NCBI RefSeq assembly: GCF_000208745.1
Contig: NC_030856.1
Location: 15,171,949-15,235,948, forward strand
Reading direction: 5' to 3'
DNA: 64,000 bases
From: Theobroma cacao
Lineage: Eukaryota; Streptophyta; Magnoliopsida; Malvales; Malvaceae
Below the pieces are notes generated by a model. That model did not search any database. It had not been told where the DNA came from and was given only the letters and a program-made list of their open reading frames with translations. Position 1 is the stretch's first letter. Every line of letters starts with the position of its first letter. Of this stretch, positions 47,223 through 59,952 are shown in pieces. The translations under genes and the position numbers were made by a program.

Positions 47223-48424
47223 TGTGAAACCTTGTCAAGCTCGATTAAAAGACGGTATTGTACCGAGTGGTACAACTAAGTTAAATCGAGCCTTGAACTA
47301 GTTCAAATAGAAATTCTAAGAGGAATTTGAAAATTTTAAAACCAACAGAATGGCTTAGAATAGTGATTTGGAGTTCAAGGTACAGTTTGGAGTCCATTAG
47401 AAAATTGACCAATTAGGGACAAAACGGTCATTTTGCCATTTGATGATAAAATTGAGATTTTTAGCCAAGATTTGATCACATTTGACCAAGAATAATTATA
47501 TGAAATATAATTATGATTATTGGAGTATAAAATGATGTTTAGCAGTGAAAAATTGTGGTTCTCGGTATTTATGGAGCACAAGGGTAAAATGGTAATTTTG
47601 CCACTAGAGGACTAAACGAAAATTTTTTTAAACAATTTTTGCCCCATTTGGTTAATATTGATCAATATTAGTGTTATTTTAGGTTGAAAAGTAGAAATAA
47701 TGAGATTCCGGTACATTTCGGAGTAAAAGGGCAAAATAGTAATTTTTTCACCCCAGGGGCAAATCGGTAAATTTTTCACCCCAGCACTTGTCAAGACCAA
47801 GGGATTTTAATTGTGGTAGGATTGGATAAATACCAGAATATTTGTGGTGGAAAATTAAGAAGAAAAAGTCAAAAAGTTAAAAATTGGGCCAATAAGCATG
47901 TGACACATGGCATGCTTGATTATTTTATTATTTTCTATAGAAATCAGCCCATTAAATCCCCAATTCCCTCACCATATTCGGCCTAGGCATCCAGCAACAA
48001 GAAAAAAGGAAGAACAAAAGGAAAAACAAGAAAACCTAGGTGGAAATTCAAAGAAAAAGTGAAGAAATCAAGGAAACAAGCTAGGTAAGTTAAAATTTCT
48101 TTAATTCTCCTTGATACCTAGCTTACCCATGCTTTTGTTCTTGATTTCCATGGTTGAATATTGAGTTATCATGATGAATTCAATTCTGAAAAATGGGTAT
48201 GGAAGAGGAATTGTTGTTGGAATAATTTGATTTTAGACTATGTTAGTGTTTAGGGATAGTTAAGCATGGTTATGAACAAAAACACTAAAGAAATATTCAA
48301 TTTCTCTAGGGTTCATTGTTAGTCGAACCATGAGGGCTGAATATCAATGGGGGATTGTTTTTATTTCAAGGAAAATGGCATGAAAAATGATGATTAAGGT
48401 GAAACGGTTATGTAGAAAAAAATT
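47223..48424 (+). mobile_element. LTR family D copy, 3' truncated
   Basis: It starts TGTGAAACCTTGTCAAGC. It is nearly collinear with the reverse complement of 37660-38855, including repeated blocks around 'aaaatggtaattttgcc'. It is cut at about 48424, where the copia 3' end begins. Confidence 0.8.
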
Positions 48425-48937
48425 ATATGAACCAAAATTCTTTATGTGAAATATAGTTTTCATCAATCGCATTACACCCCCACAATTTCTGTTGTTCAAC
48501 GCAGTTTTGTGTGAATAGGCCATGTGCGTGCCTAGTTATTCATAAGTGCTCTAGAGAATTTGCCATAATTCTCATAAGAGAGGTCCCACTCCACACTTAT
48601 ATAGGTTGATTCCATCAAGTATATACTACAGTATAATACACTACCCATAAGGGATATGGAATGCATTAAGAGTTTAACTCAACCTCTCTTGCATTGCAGT
48701 TTTGCACTACTTACACCCCATAGGAGGGACGATAATTTTAATAGTGCATTAATTTATCAACAAATAACTTGTTATCACCCATATGAACCTAATTCATGGG
48801 ATTTCCAATCACATAGGTTGGGTTACTATTATTTGTTGATTTCCTCATTTGGCTTAAGTCCCATTCCCCTCGATGTAGTATTAAATAATTTTCTTCCCAA
48901 GGTTTAGTCAGAGGATCGACCAAGTTCAGCTATGACT
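48425..48937 (-). mobile_element. 3' end of TNT1-like copia (tail of pol, 3' UTR, LTR start)
   Basis: Read on the - strand, the pol frame shifts after 48938 and continues LVDPLTKP, the usual end of copia RNase H regions. A non-coding spacer follows, with 'cacataggttgggttact' (seen here on the + strand). A TGGGGG purine tract near 48475-48482 precedes TGTAATGCG, a probable 3' LTR start. Only about 60 bp of this LTR remain. Confidence 0.6.
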
Positions 48938-50722
48938 TCACATATTAATGGATATAATTCCATCTCTAAACAACTGCTTTACTACATCATGGCTCAAACG
49001 AATGTGTCTATTTTTACCATTGAAAGTTTTATTCTTTGCAATGGCTATTGTCGCTTGGCAATCACAATGCATGGACACAGAAAGAGTTGGTTTCATTCCC
49101 AACGGAATATCTGCTAAGAGGTTTCTCAACCACTCAGCCTCATTGCTAGCCAACTCTAAAGCTACAAATTCTGACTCCATTGTAGATTTAGCAATTATTG
49201 TTTGTTTTACTGATTTCCAAGTTATAGCACACCCACCAAGGGTGAATGCATAACCACTTGTAGATTTTGTCTCATCTGAATCTGAGATCCAATTAGCATC
49301 ACTGTATCCTTCTAATATAGCAGGAAATTCATTATATAAAATACCATAATTTATGGTACCTTTCAAATATGTCATCACCCTGCTCAAGGTAGTCCAATGA
49401 TCTCTATTAGGACTTTGTGTATATCTGCTCAGTCTACATACAGCATAAGCTATATTTGGTCGAGTATAATTCATCAAATGCATCAGACTTTTAATAATCT
49501 GTGCATACTCAAACTGAGCTGCACTATCACCTCTATTTTTTTTTAACTGGATATTACTATCATAAGGAGTACTCACAGGTGTGACATTAAAATGTCCAAA
49601 CCTTTTAAGTAGCCTCTCAACATAATGCTCTTGTGTTAGCATTAAGCCACTATCACATCTTATGATTTTAATACCCAAAATAACTTTGGCTTCTCCTAGA
49701 TCTTTCATGTCAAATTTAGAAGCCCGAAAACATTTTATTTTATTGACCACATCAATGCATGTACCAAAAATAAGCATATCATCAACATATAAGCTAATAA
49801 TTGCACATTCACTATCAACAGTTTTTGTTTACACAAATTTATCAATTCCAACAGTAGAAAATCCATTACTAACAAGAACTTGATCAAATTTCTCATGCCA
49901 TCGTTTTGGTGCTTGCTTCAAGCCATATAATGATTTAATCAATTTACAAACTTTGTTTTCTTAACTAGGAAGAATACATCCCTCGAGTTGTGCCATATAA
50001 ATTTCTTCTTCTAAATCACCATTTAAAAAAGTGATTTTTACATCCATTTGATGAACAACAAGTTTGTAAATTGAAGCTAAGGCAAATAAAACACGAATTG
50101 ATGCAATTCTTGTTACTGGAGCAAAAGTATCAAAATAGTCAATATTTGGTTTTTGAGTAAAACCCTTTGTAACTAATCTAGCTTTATATTTATCAATTAA
50201 ACCATCAAGATTAAATTTCCTTTTAAAAATCCATTTGCAACCAATTGGTTTGGCTCCAAGTGGTAAATCAACTAATTCCCAAGTTTGATTTTGTAAAATT
50301 GAATCAATCTCATTTTGTATGGCTTTTTTCCAAAATGAACTTTCTTTAGAAGAAATTGTATCAGCATAAGTTAAAGGATTATTATCTACAAGATAAGTGT
50401 AAAAATCATTACCAAAAGAAATTTTCTTCCTTGGTCTTTTACTCCTTCTCAAATCATCATTTTGTATTTCAAAATCATTTTTACTAAAGTGTGCATGAGA
50501 AATTGTATCAATTCTTAATGGAAAAATATGCTCAAAAAATTCAGCATTCTTTGTTTCAATAATTGTATTACAATCAAGAATGTCACTTTTTAATACAAGA
50601 AATCTATATGCAGCACTATGTTCAGCATAACCAATAAACATGCAATCAGATGTCTTATAACCAATTTTTCTCTTTTTAAATTTAGGAAGCATTACCTTAA
50701 CTAAACACCCCCACACTTTCAA
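48938..50722 (-). pseudogene. TNT1-like copia reverse transcriptase and RNase H
   Basis: The RT N-terminal half is open from 50722 to 49961: WELVDLPLGAKPIGCKWIFK, KARLVTKGFTQKP, then QMDVKITFLNGDLEEEIYM. A stop near 49960 and a frameshift precede [10 protein letters not shown] (intact catalytic pair near 49790). From 49777 to 48938 the frame is open: [64 protein letters not shown] and GKNRHIRL. This is the RNase H domain with its Asp, Glu and Asp residues. Only a few lesions are present, so this is the youngest-looking coding element in the window. Confidence 0.88.
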
Positions 50723-50752
50723 ATATTTTAAATTAGGAAAATAACTTTTCCA

Positions 50753-51400
50753 TTATTCATAAGGTGTCTTACCAGTTTTCTTATAAGGTATTTTATTTTG
50801 AATATGACATGCAGATAATAAAAATTCACCCCACAAATTTTCATTTGCATTAGAGCTAACAAGCATAGAGTTCATCATTTCTTTTAATGTACTATTTTTT
50901 CTTTCAGCTACACTATTTGATTCAGGAGAATATGGAGGAGTAATTTTATGAATTATTTCTTCTTTTTCACAAATATCATTAATTGGTATATATTTACCCC
51001 CTCTATCTGATCTAACTCTTTTTATCTTTTTATTCAGTTGATTTTCTACCTCAGCTTTATATTTAATAAACATGTCGAAAGCTTCATCTTTATGACTAAG
51101 CAAATAAACTTTAGTAAATCTAGAATAATCATCAATAAATGTAACATAGTATTGCTTACCACCTCTAGTCATATTTTGTTTTAGATCTCCTAAGTCTATA
51201 TGAATTAAACTTAATAATTCAAATTCCCTATTTACTGAAATGCAAGTTTTCTTAGTGGATTTCGTTTCAGCACATATTTTGCATTTATTAAAGCATCCAA
51301 TTTTAATACTAGAAATTAAACCTAGTGATTACATTTTCTTAATATAGGGAATGCTAACATGTCCTAGTCTACCATGCCATAAATCAACAAAGTCAATCAT
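50753..51400 (-). pseudogene. TNT1-like copia integrase
   Basis: The catalytic core is open at 51172-50753: IDDYSRFTKVYLLSHKDEAF (first Asp), VRSDRGGKY (second Asp), PPYSPESNSVAERKN (Glu region), then the LLSACHIQNKIPYKK.GKTPYE end. The zinc-binding part upstream to about 51400 is recognisable (HGRLGHVSI-type reading, then a Cys..Cys pair) but interrupted. Confidence 0.85.
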
Positions 51401-51904
51401 GTAAGCAGAAGAATTGCCATTTTCATTTAAAACATTGCAAATGTTAAGTACAAAGAGTCCCTGATTGTAATAACCCTTACCGACAAACACATTATTTTGT
51501 CATCACGATCTTGTTAGATTCGAATGACACTTTCACCCCAACCTTGCCTAATAAGGCCACAAACACCAGGTTTGCCCTTATATTAGGAACATGAAGAACA
51601 TCATTTAGAGCTAGGGTCTTGCCAGATGTGAGCTTGAGAAAGACTTTCCCTTTACCAAGAACTTAAGCAATTTGAGAATCACCAAGGTATATTGTCTCTT
51701 CTCCTTCCCCTACTGAAGTATAGGAGGTAAAGGCATTTCTGTTTGCACAAATATGCCTGGTAGCACTTTAGTCTACCACCCATTCCTTCACACTGGCCAC
51801 CATATTTGCTTGTGAAATGACCATAGCAATTACATTGTCGGATTCATCTACTTTGACCAAGTTGACTCTTGGATTAGCAAGTTTGTCATTTCCCTTTGCT
51901 CTTT
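51400..51904 (-). pseudogene. TNT1-like copia protease region
   Basis: Near 51770 the - strand reads WVVD, then a stop, then SATRHICA. The catalytic D-S-G of the protease is therefore destroyed by a premature stop and a Gly-to-Ser change. Downstream, LGDSQIA and KVFLKLTSGKTLALNDVLHV are typical of copia proteases. Confidence 0.75.
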
Positions 51905-52784
51905 TCATGCATTGTGTTGCATGATGCCCTGGCTTTCCACAGACAAAACAACTACCCTTCTTTTTGAAGGTGGGATGAGGAGCTTTGGGTTTATGATCAA
52001 GTTTGTAAGGGTACCTTTATTGATGCTGGGTTCTACCTTATACCAGATTGGCTTTAGTTGCAATTTCTTTAACTTTGGAAGCCTTAATCTCCTAGTGGGT
52101 TGTGTCTTCAATGATGATTTGCACAATCAAATCTACAAATGACAACTGCTTTTCCTTGTGCATCAATTGTTGCTTGTATCGATTCCAAGATTCTGGCAGC
52201 TTCTCAATCAACAACCCAGCAACCAACTCTTTTTGCAAGTTGATTTTTTCAGCCTTCAAATCATCCACCAGCTTGTGGTATTCATTGATATGACTCTTGA
52301 TGTCCTTGTCATCTATCATCTTTCAGCGATAAAAGTTACCAATCACGAACTTCTGTTTCCCAACATTTTTAGCAATGTATTTGGCTATCATTGACTCCCA
52401 TATTTGGTTTGCTTCTTTGTAAGGGTTGTATACATCAAACAACTCATTAAAAAGTGTGCTAATGATTGTATGCCTACATACCTTATTTGCATGCATCCAT
52501 GCTTCCAGCGTCTTGACATCATCTGGCTTGGAATCAATTAGTGCAAAAGCCACCATGAACATCAAGGATTGAAAAAATCCTTTTTGCCACCTTTTGAAGT
52601 TTCTGCCATCAAAGACTTATATTTTGGAAATATCTGAAAATGGTTTGGCATATGAAACCGAGGGCATAGGAGGAATGGTCATCGGAGTGGGAACTCTGAG
52701 GGAACTGTTGATAGTGGTGGTGGCAATAGGGACAGAGGCAACATTTGGAATAGTGGTAACAGTATTATCAATGTGGGAATCCAT
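51905..52784 (-). pseudogene. TNT1-like copia gag
   Basis: ATG at 52784 opens MDSHIDNTVTTIPNV. A Thr/Pro-rich leader runs to a stop near 52617, followed by VFDGRNFKRWQKGFFQSLM and an open capsid (52565-52326, 52319-52095) with HKLVDDLKAEKINLQKELV and LIEKLPESW. A CCHC knuckle (SCFVCGKPGHHATQC) lies at about 51962-51908. There are three or four stops. The gag type matches Tork/TNT1-94-like elements. Confidence 0.85.
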
Positions 52785-52879
52785 TATCCTTAAGAATATT
52801 AGAAAAAAACTATTAGAAACAAAAGAATATAAAACAAGTAAAAACAGTAATTGGTTTGAGACGTGGTATCACTGTCCTT

Positions 52880-53800
52880 AAGGATAATTTTTGCCCCTTC
52901 GGAGTATAAAACTCGGTGTAAAAGACTATAGTGGTTATCCTTTAACATTCAACAGACCCTTCCTTATAGTTTGCACAAACTATTAAGGGATGACAAGAAC
53001 AGTAGAAAAGAAAAAACTCAGCTAGAAAAGAAATGAGGTAAAGAAAGCTTAAGAGAAGAAAGAAGGCAGAGGAAATTAGCGGAGGAAGCTTAAGAGAATA
53101 AAAGCTTTGGTGTATGTTGTGAGTGAAGGTGTGAGGCTATATTTATAGGCATGGAGTCAAGTGAACGTTGCACCAGATTAGGGAGTTAAGAAAAATCTGA
53201 TTAGCATTTATACTAAGTCAGATAAACATTGGAGCAAAACCAGGATAAACGTTGAAGCAAAACCAGGAGAACCAGGTAAGCATGGTAGAATTTGAGTTTG
53301 ATTTAATCAAATCCTAGAAAAGCTTAAAAAAATTAAAGCCAAAGTACAAAAAGTCACTGGGGCACAACCCAAGTGTGTATTCGCTCGCCCAGGGGGGTGG
53401 GAATCTGAAATTTCTAAAAGTTTGGCCCAATCTTGTATGCGCGTGAACCCACTTTGTTTTCCTTGCTTGCAACAAGCCCATAGTTGGTTCTCATATATAA
53501 GGCACTCACCTTTTATGTACCTTGGCAATGTGGGATGTTTGAATCTTATGAAATACACTATTTTCCTACATTTATTGGTTTTCATAATTTTAAAACCAAA
53601 TGTAGGAGAAGCTCTACTGACTTCCACTTCCTTCAAAAGGATATGTTAAACTTAATAGAACAAAAGAGTTTAAACCTTCACACAATTCTTTCTTACAATA
53701 TTTTCAACAGAGTAGTTTTCACATAATATAATTACGACAAAAGGAAAGAGCAAAGAAAAGTTTAAAAGTATATTACCTTTTAGAAAATGCTTTACATAAA
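52880..53800 (-). mobile_element. 5' LTR and leader of TNT1-like copia
   Basis: Upstream of gag on the - strand lies a leader, a TATA box (TATAAATATA type, near 53131-53142) and an upstream region containing 'catcccacattgccaagg', a phrase common in copia LTRs. The open frame 53307-53636 runs through this LTR and is regarded as spurious. The outer end was not located. Confidence 0.55.
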
Positions 53801-54171
53801 TAGGAACTACTCTACTATTTATTAAATTAAGCATGAAAATTAAAGATGAAGTAAAAATAAAGTAGCAGAATCTAACCAACATCCTAATTTATAACATTGA
53901 ATATCAAACGTTCAAAAACAAAACCAAAATGGCAAGTATCAACAATTGATGAACAAATTAATTAAAATAAGAACACTAGTGCTGAAATAAAGGCATAAAC
54001 AATAATCTTAAAGAAAGAAACAAGAACATTATTTATAAGTCTTTTCAATCCATGATGACATGTATCATGACAACACTTGGCAAAGAAATGAAACTTCAAC
54101 ATTCAATATCAATAGTGAGCGATTGCCAAAATACGATAAGAACCCGGATGACCTGTGCGAGTAACTAAGTT
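53800..54171. other. short spacer, nothing identified
   Basis: AT-rich DNA between the copia LTR and an E solo LTR. It could be part of the copia LTR or its flank. Confidence 0.4.
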
Positions 54172-54176
54172 TCAAT

Positions 54177-56049
54177 TGTTAGTATAAGCCCTACAAGCCA
54201 ATCTGTGGTTGTATGGGAATTGCAATTTTGAGATATTCATGTATGACATTTTGTTATTCATAATAACATTGAGATAGTTCTTTATCCATAAGTTTGTGAT
54301 TTAATTACTTTTTGTACTTATGCAGATAAAGCCCATGGAACTATATATATGCCTTGCAAAGGAATTGTATTGGGATACAATTATGAGATCCTTATGTATT
54401 AAAGCATTGTTCCCAAAAGTTCCTGATCATTGTATTATTGAGACAGGGTATCAATAATGCTCAAAGATTGGCACACGTTATGTTCCTTCCTTGTGAAGTA
54501 AGCAATCGTTCTCATAGGTGGAAGTATAGAGATACTTGAAACTAGCATGTGGGTGCTTGCCATGGGAGAGCAAGTTCACTGAACATGACCCGCCATGAGA
54601 AGTGCATTTGGTATTTCACTCAAGTATCTATGCAATACTTCTCATGTGTCAGTTGTGTAAATACTCCCTAGACTTGAGACACCAGGTTGTCTTACGTGTG
54701 GAATGCTATGCTTTGATTTCATCCCTATGGGTGCCTAACCAAGTATGCCAAAACAGGATGCTTTTGGGTATAGCATGAAGCATTTGAAGGCAAATGAGTG
54801 GTCAAGATAGGAATCATCACCCCAAGTGATTCAAGGGGAAATATCTCATTAGTTCTTGGTTGATATTAGCTTAATCAAATCCTTGGCCAAGGTGATTAGG
54901 AGATTATGAAATGAGTTTCATAAGTCTCCATAAAGCTAATGATTTAACTGCAAGAACAAATATAGAGATCAATAAGAGTAGGCACTACACCAAGCTCTTA
55001 TCATCTTTGAGATATATGATGAGGGAATGAATTACATTGAAAAACTGTACACTAAAAGGTTGTCAAGGAATCCTTTGACTCTCCNTCATGCTCTTATCAT
55101 CTCTTGGTTATATGATGAGGGAATGAATTGCATTGATAAACTGTACACTAAAAGGTTGTCAAAAAATCCTTTGACTCTCCTAACAATTGGGGGGCCATGA
55201 TGCATTGCTAGATGCCAATCATGGTCTATGGAATTGAATTAGTTAATTTAAAATTGAATATGATTCTTTTAAATTAATTAATTAATAATATTATAATTCA
55301 ATTCCATTGCCAACATGTGAGGAACCTAATGGGTCACACACAAAGGTTGCAATTTGGATTAAATTGAGAGTTTGATGATTTAAGTTAGACTTAAATTAAA
55401 TTTTAGGTTTTAATTATTAAGGACCTAATTAAAAGAGTTTTAATTAGGTATTGGTTAAATATTATAATTGCTATAATAGTAAGGACTTATTTTGTAAATT
55501 TTAATAAGTTAAACCTAGATATAAATATTACATTATAGCCACTTTTTTTTTTAGGAGAAGGATTTTTCTCTTGAGTGCTGCCACTCTTGAGACGTTTATT
55601 TCTTTTGAAAACTTCTCCTTTGATTCTTTGCTGGAAATCAAAGAAGAAAAGAGGACAAATCGTTGTCCACTTGCTAGCACAAGCCTGTGGCATAAAACTC
55701 TCTCCTTGAAAAGGATCCGTTGCAATCGTGTGTGTATCATTAGAGGCCAAGTGATTGAGTGGCTGTAATTCTTTTACACCAAAGGTGTTCGTGTTTTGTC
55801 ACCAAAAGGAATCGGTTTGATTATGATATCACTTGAAAAGGTAAATTCTTTTACACCAGAGGTGTTCGTGTTTTGTAACCAAAAGGAATCCATTTGATTA
55901 TGATATCACTTGAAAAGGTAAATTCTTTTTCTGATTTTATATAGTACATAACTTTGCATTAAACAACAAAGGTAATCCAAAGGTAGGAGACATGATTTTT
56001 ATTTTGTTTATTCCGCTGCGTTGATACTCTAATCATGCCGTTCCTAGCA
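54177..56049 (+). mobile_element. solo LTR, family E
   Basis: It starts TGTTAGTATAAGCC at 54177 and ends CCTAGCA at 56049. Flanking 5-mers are tcaat (54172-54176) and tcaac (56050-56054), one mismatch. The length is 1873 bp. It contains a 96-bp duplication around the N at 55085 and a 2 x 77-bp repeat at 55767-55920. Open frames within it (55487-55768) are not gene-like. It is the longest E copy here. Confidence 0.75.
55767..55920. repeat. 77-bp direct repeat x 2
   Basis: 'cttttacacc' starts at 55771 and 55848. The copies run through 'gatatcacttgaaaagg' and differ at only a few positions. Confidence 0.9.
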
Positions 56050-56212
56050 TCAACTTACCTCAATTACTTTTCAATACATTTTTAAGTATTATTTATTGAT
56101 ATAGCTTCCACAACTAGCACACATGGAAAGGTGATTTTAGGTCTGTTAAAGGATAATGTACTGAAAAGTAACTGAGTAATTCCGAATAACCATTCAAGGG
56201 TTCCTGATCTTA

Positions 56213-56936
56213 TCAACTGCCTCCGCCTTCACCATCCAATAAAACAGCAAGCGTCCTGTTAATGTAGTTTCGCATCATGGTATTCAGCAGTGCACCCTGA
56301 GTGTTGACTCTTCTGAGTTGTTGACATTTTAGATGCAGGTCGCTTTCAGTTGGGTCCTGCAGGCTGTCTACGTCTTCCATCAGCTCCGCTTGCACTGCTC
56401 CGACCTCTGCTAGCAACCCTGAGAAGAATTTCACTTTCTCCTTCTCCTTCTTCTTTTATCACGAACATGGATAACAAGCAAAGTTGAAAACAAAAATAAA
56501 TAATAAAAAGTAAAATTTACCAGATCAAAATAAGGCGAAGTATTTGAAAAGCAAATTCACTACCAGGTCAAGCTCCCCTTTCCTCAGCCTATGGTCCTTC
56601 TTCCTTTTAGTAACTTTTGGTTGATCAGTTTGCCTCTTTCCAACCATTGTTTTCTGTAGTCTTTCTCTCTTGAAACTCGATGCTGTCATAAGTCAACGTA
56701 TATATCATTAGAAGCCTCTAAAAAGAAAAACTGGAGAAGATTTCAAGCATACTTTTAGTGGTACCATAAAGAAGTGCATGTTGATCTAATCCATGGCTTG
56801 TTTTCTTGGTATTGGGAGAAATAGAGAAATCGAAACAGAAAATATCGTCAACGCAGCCACAAAACTTTCCATCTATGATAAATCCAAACCCAAATTTTAC
56901 ATAAAGACAAAAAAAAAATTCATATATCTCTTGCAT
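56213..56936 (-). CDS. uncharacterised small three-exon gene
   Basis: A consistent spliced model is exon 1 up to 56753 (donor GT 56752-56751), exon 2 56682-56564 (acceptor AG 56684-56683, donor GT 56563-56562) and exon 3 56452-56213, ending TGA. Phases agree (1, then 0). From the first ATG (56936) the product is 180 residues. From an internal ATG in exon 2 (56647, context acaATGg) it is 107. The second is attractive because exon 1 is Phe/Cys-rich and may be untranslated. The protein has a basic segment (MVGKRQTDQPKVTKRKKDHR), a KKEKEKVK run, then VGAVQAELMEDVDSL and a C-terminal helix with LNTMMRNYINRTLAVLL. Coiled-coil character is likely and no known domain is recognised. The exon 3 start is homologous to the Lys-rich exon of the inverted pairs at 3.0 and 59.8 kb. 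Confidence 0.6.
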
Positions 56937-56939
56937 TAA

Positions 56940-59587
56940 AGGGAATCGTACCTTAAATTAACAATAAGCAGAAGCAGAATCTGTTATGGTTAGAGATGGC
57001 TATAAGGAAGACCTGCGGAGAGGGAAAATTTATACACACTGTTCGAGTCTGAGGCATATCGCAGGAAGCAAAAAACAGGGAAATAACGTTGTTTTACGAT
57101 CGATAAAGCGCCCAAACCTTGCGATAACAAGGCGGCATCGTGAGTTACCTGCCGGCAGTTTCGTGTCTTAATTCTCTTCTTCTCTTAACATTCCTTTTTT
57201 ATTCTAGGTAAGGACAAGTTTGGTAATTTCACAAATGCATATAGGAAATTAAAGTTTGTTTTAGAGATTGCTAATTTCTTATCATATAATCCAATGAGAA
57301 TTTTGGGTATTTTTATTCTTTTATTACATTAAATCAAATTATTAATAAGCTTATTATTAACCTTATCTGTAAAAATTATTTATTTATTTGAGTTTGCTAT
57401 GCTAACACATAATAATTGTTTTATTTTTTTTGCATAATACTTCAACAAAAGTTTTATATTATTTAAAAATATTTAAATAAATTTTTGAGTCAAAAATTTT
57501 TTTTAATGATTAACGGTAATAGTTGATTATTTGTTATTATTTAAACCATCACTTATCATTTTATTCTACATGGTACTAACATGATAAACTGACATATCAT
57601 ATTTAAAATTGATGTGGTACATGCTCCACGTTAGTGTCACGTGAACATAAAAATAACAAATAGTATTTTGATTAATAATAATTAGTTAATCATTTGTAAT
57701 AAAGACTTATTTACTACAAAATAGAAAAACAAAAATGTTAATTGAATATAATAGAAGAATAAAAACTTATTTAAATTTTTTATTAGTTCATGGACTTTTT
57801 AAAACATATTATGTCCCTTTTTTTTGTAGGTATGTTCTACTTATTTATCAACGATTATTTGATAATGGTTTTAATTTTTACTTGTGTCCTTAATTAGTTA
57901 ATTCAATTGACTGTCTATAGGAGATAGATAAGACTCACAAGCCTAATTGATAATTTCAAACAAAGTGTTAAAGAAATTATCCTTTTTTGATGAAAGATTA
58001 TATTCATCTTTGACACTGCTATAAGCTCGAGTAGGTCTATATTTTATCAAAGATTGATTTGTTAAATGTTCATTTTGTTAAATTCTTCCCCCATTCCCAT
58101 AGACCGACCTACATTGAAAGGAGCGGACACCATTCATTCACTGAACTGTACTTATATTAGAATTTCATATAATTAATGATATTAATGAACCCATTAAATT
58201 TTTTATAATTTTATAAAAAATAGTTTCTAATCAAAGTAAATTTATTAAAAAGAAATTTATGCTAACATTTAAATGTCGAGAGGACCCTTTCCAAGATCCA
58301 TAACCATACAATTCAATTAATGAAGAGCTAGATATAGTTAGAGAGAGATAGTGCTGGTGGAGATCTATAGGCGTGATGCTTAATGGTAATGATAACGCCA
58401 CATAGATGGTAGATATACTGTCGTTACTTTATGATAAGAGAGATCATGTACCTACATTTCAATTGAATGCTAAGGTTTTTTTTTTTGTATTTTTATTTTT
58501 ATTATATTTTGCAAAAAGCATCCCTCCTTTATATACTTAATATTCTCTTTTTCCTAGAGTAAGAAAGACTTTGAAATTAATTTATTATCTTTCATAAATT
58601 TGGTGAGAATATGACATTAAATTAAAAAATTATTTTTTAAAATAGAATTTGAACTACGGTTTACAAGTGCTTATAGATAGGCACAAGTTAGCTCACTTAT
58701 TTATTAAATCAATAGCAAATTCACCATAGATTAAAAAGCAAATAAATAATCACATTTTTCACTTTTCTCCTATATTCTCTTCCCTACTGTATATATTTAA
58801 CACTATTTTAGTAGATTTTTTTATTAAATATAAAATTTTGAGAAAACAATTCAAACTTAATTATTTAAATATTGAAATAAATGCATTTGTGATTGAGTCT
58901 AAAGTATTATAATACCTCTAGCAAATCTTGCACTTTCTCATTTCTATATCCCTCTTTTGAATTCCTTTTTCTTTTTACTGCTTAAAATAGTTCTTATCGT
59001 TCTTCAAAGAAAATTTTATTCATTTACAGTTTGATTGATATTTTCGTTATTTATATTTTTAGAAAAATTATAAAAATGAAAAAGAAAACGGAAGGACAAA
59101 TAAAAAAAATATAAACCAACGGCACAGCGCAACCCAAGAATAGGAAATATTATTAATCAAAGCAAATGAGAAGAGTACAACCGAGGCAATTGCCCTGCTT
59201 TGTGCAGAAACAGAGGAACCCTTTCCCATCCATTTACCAAAACTTCCCACAAATCAGATCAATCCCAAAGGCGAAATTTCCATATATCAATAGACATTGC
59301 TCTCCCCTTGTCCCCTTGTTCAATAGACATTTCCAGTTCATGCCGAGTAGTATGATGTATACTTGGAATTAATGTTCATCAATTACAACGCCATAACTGG
59401 ATTCCAGAGAGGAACGGACTATGAACTCGTAGTACTAATCTTCATGCTGGATAGAAGATAATACGGATAAACAATAAAAGTAGTAAAAGAAAAAAGGAAC
59501 CATGAATTTGATCAACAATATTATATAGATTCTTACAGTAGTAAAATGTTTCTCTTTGGAATTTGCAGCACACGAGAGAAAGATTCG
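56940..59587. other. AT-rich intergenic DNA
   Basis: The first 250 bp are probably the promoter and 5' leader of the - strand gene ending at 56213, including a possible leader intron with donor near 56953 and acceptor near 56865. The remainder is AT-rich with no recognisable gene. The open frames at 59068-59372 on both strands have no domain resemblance. Confidence 0.4.
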
Positions 59588-59590
59588 TTC

Positions 59591-59872
59591 ATGTTTGCAT
59601 GAAAGGAAAGTGAACCGAAAGTTCCAAAGACAGAAACTTTAATTCAAAAGGGAGGCAGTTTCTGGCAAATCCTTAGAGAAAACCTGGACAGGATTTTCTT
59701 GCTTAATTTCGTTTCTAATGAATCTTCCTTCAGTTCTTGTTCCAGTATCAATACCATTAATGATAAGAAGAAAAAGGATAAGGAAGAAGTAAAAGGTTGG
59801 AGAGCAGTGCAAGCAGAGCTGACAGCAGAAATGAACCACATGGAACGCAAACGCGTATCTCGGAGACCTTAA
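59591..59872 (+). pseudogene. small uncharacterised gene copy, left arm, copy 2
   Basis: The start is MFA followed by TGA at codon 4, the same lesion as at 2860. Downstream the frame is open from KESEPKVPKTE through a Trp segment (SFWQILRENLDRI) to KKKKDKEEVKGWRAVQAELT, ending ..RVSRRP and a stop at 59870. Apart from codon 4 the open frame is about 90 codons long, unusually well kept for a pseudogene. A downstream start or a different first exon could make it coding. Confidence 0.45.
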
Positions 59873-59952
59873 ACTGAATATGACCCAAATCACTGGACCG
59901 AAACCTTTGCTTCAAGCTGAATACAATGACCATCTTCCTGGTAAAGTCATAT

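Noticed and set aside
46890..48424. Treating A plus D here as a single chimeric element like 36059-38855
   Set aside because: Here the A piece is in reverse and D in forward orientation, and the joint at 47223 is a D terminus. It is better read as D inserted into an A fragment.
53307..53636. 109-codon open frame on the - strand
   Set aside because: It lies in the upstream region of the copia LTR and contains common LTR phrases. There is no domain.
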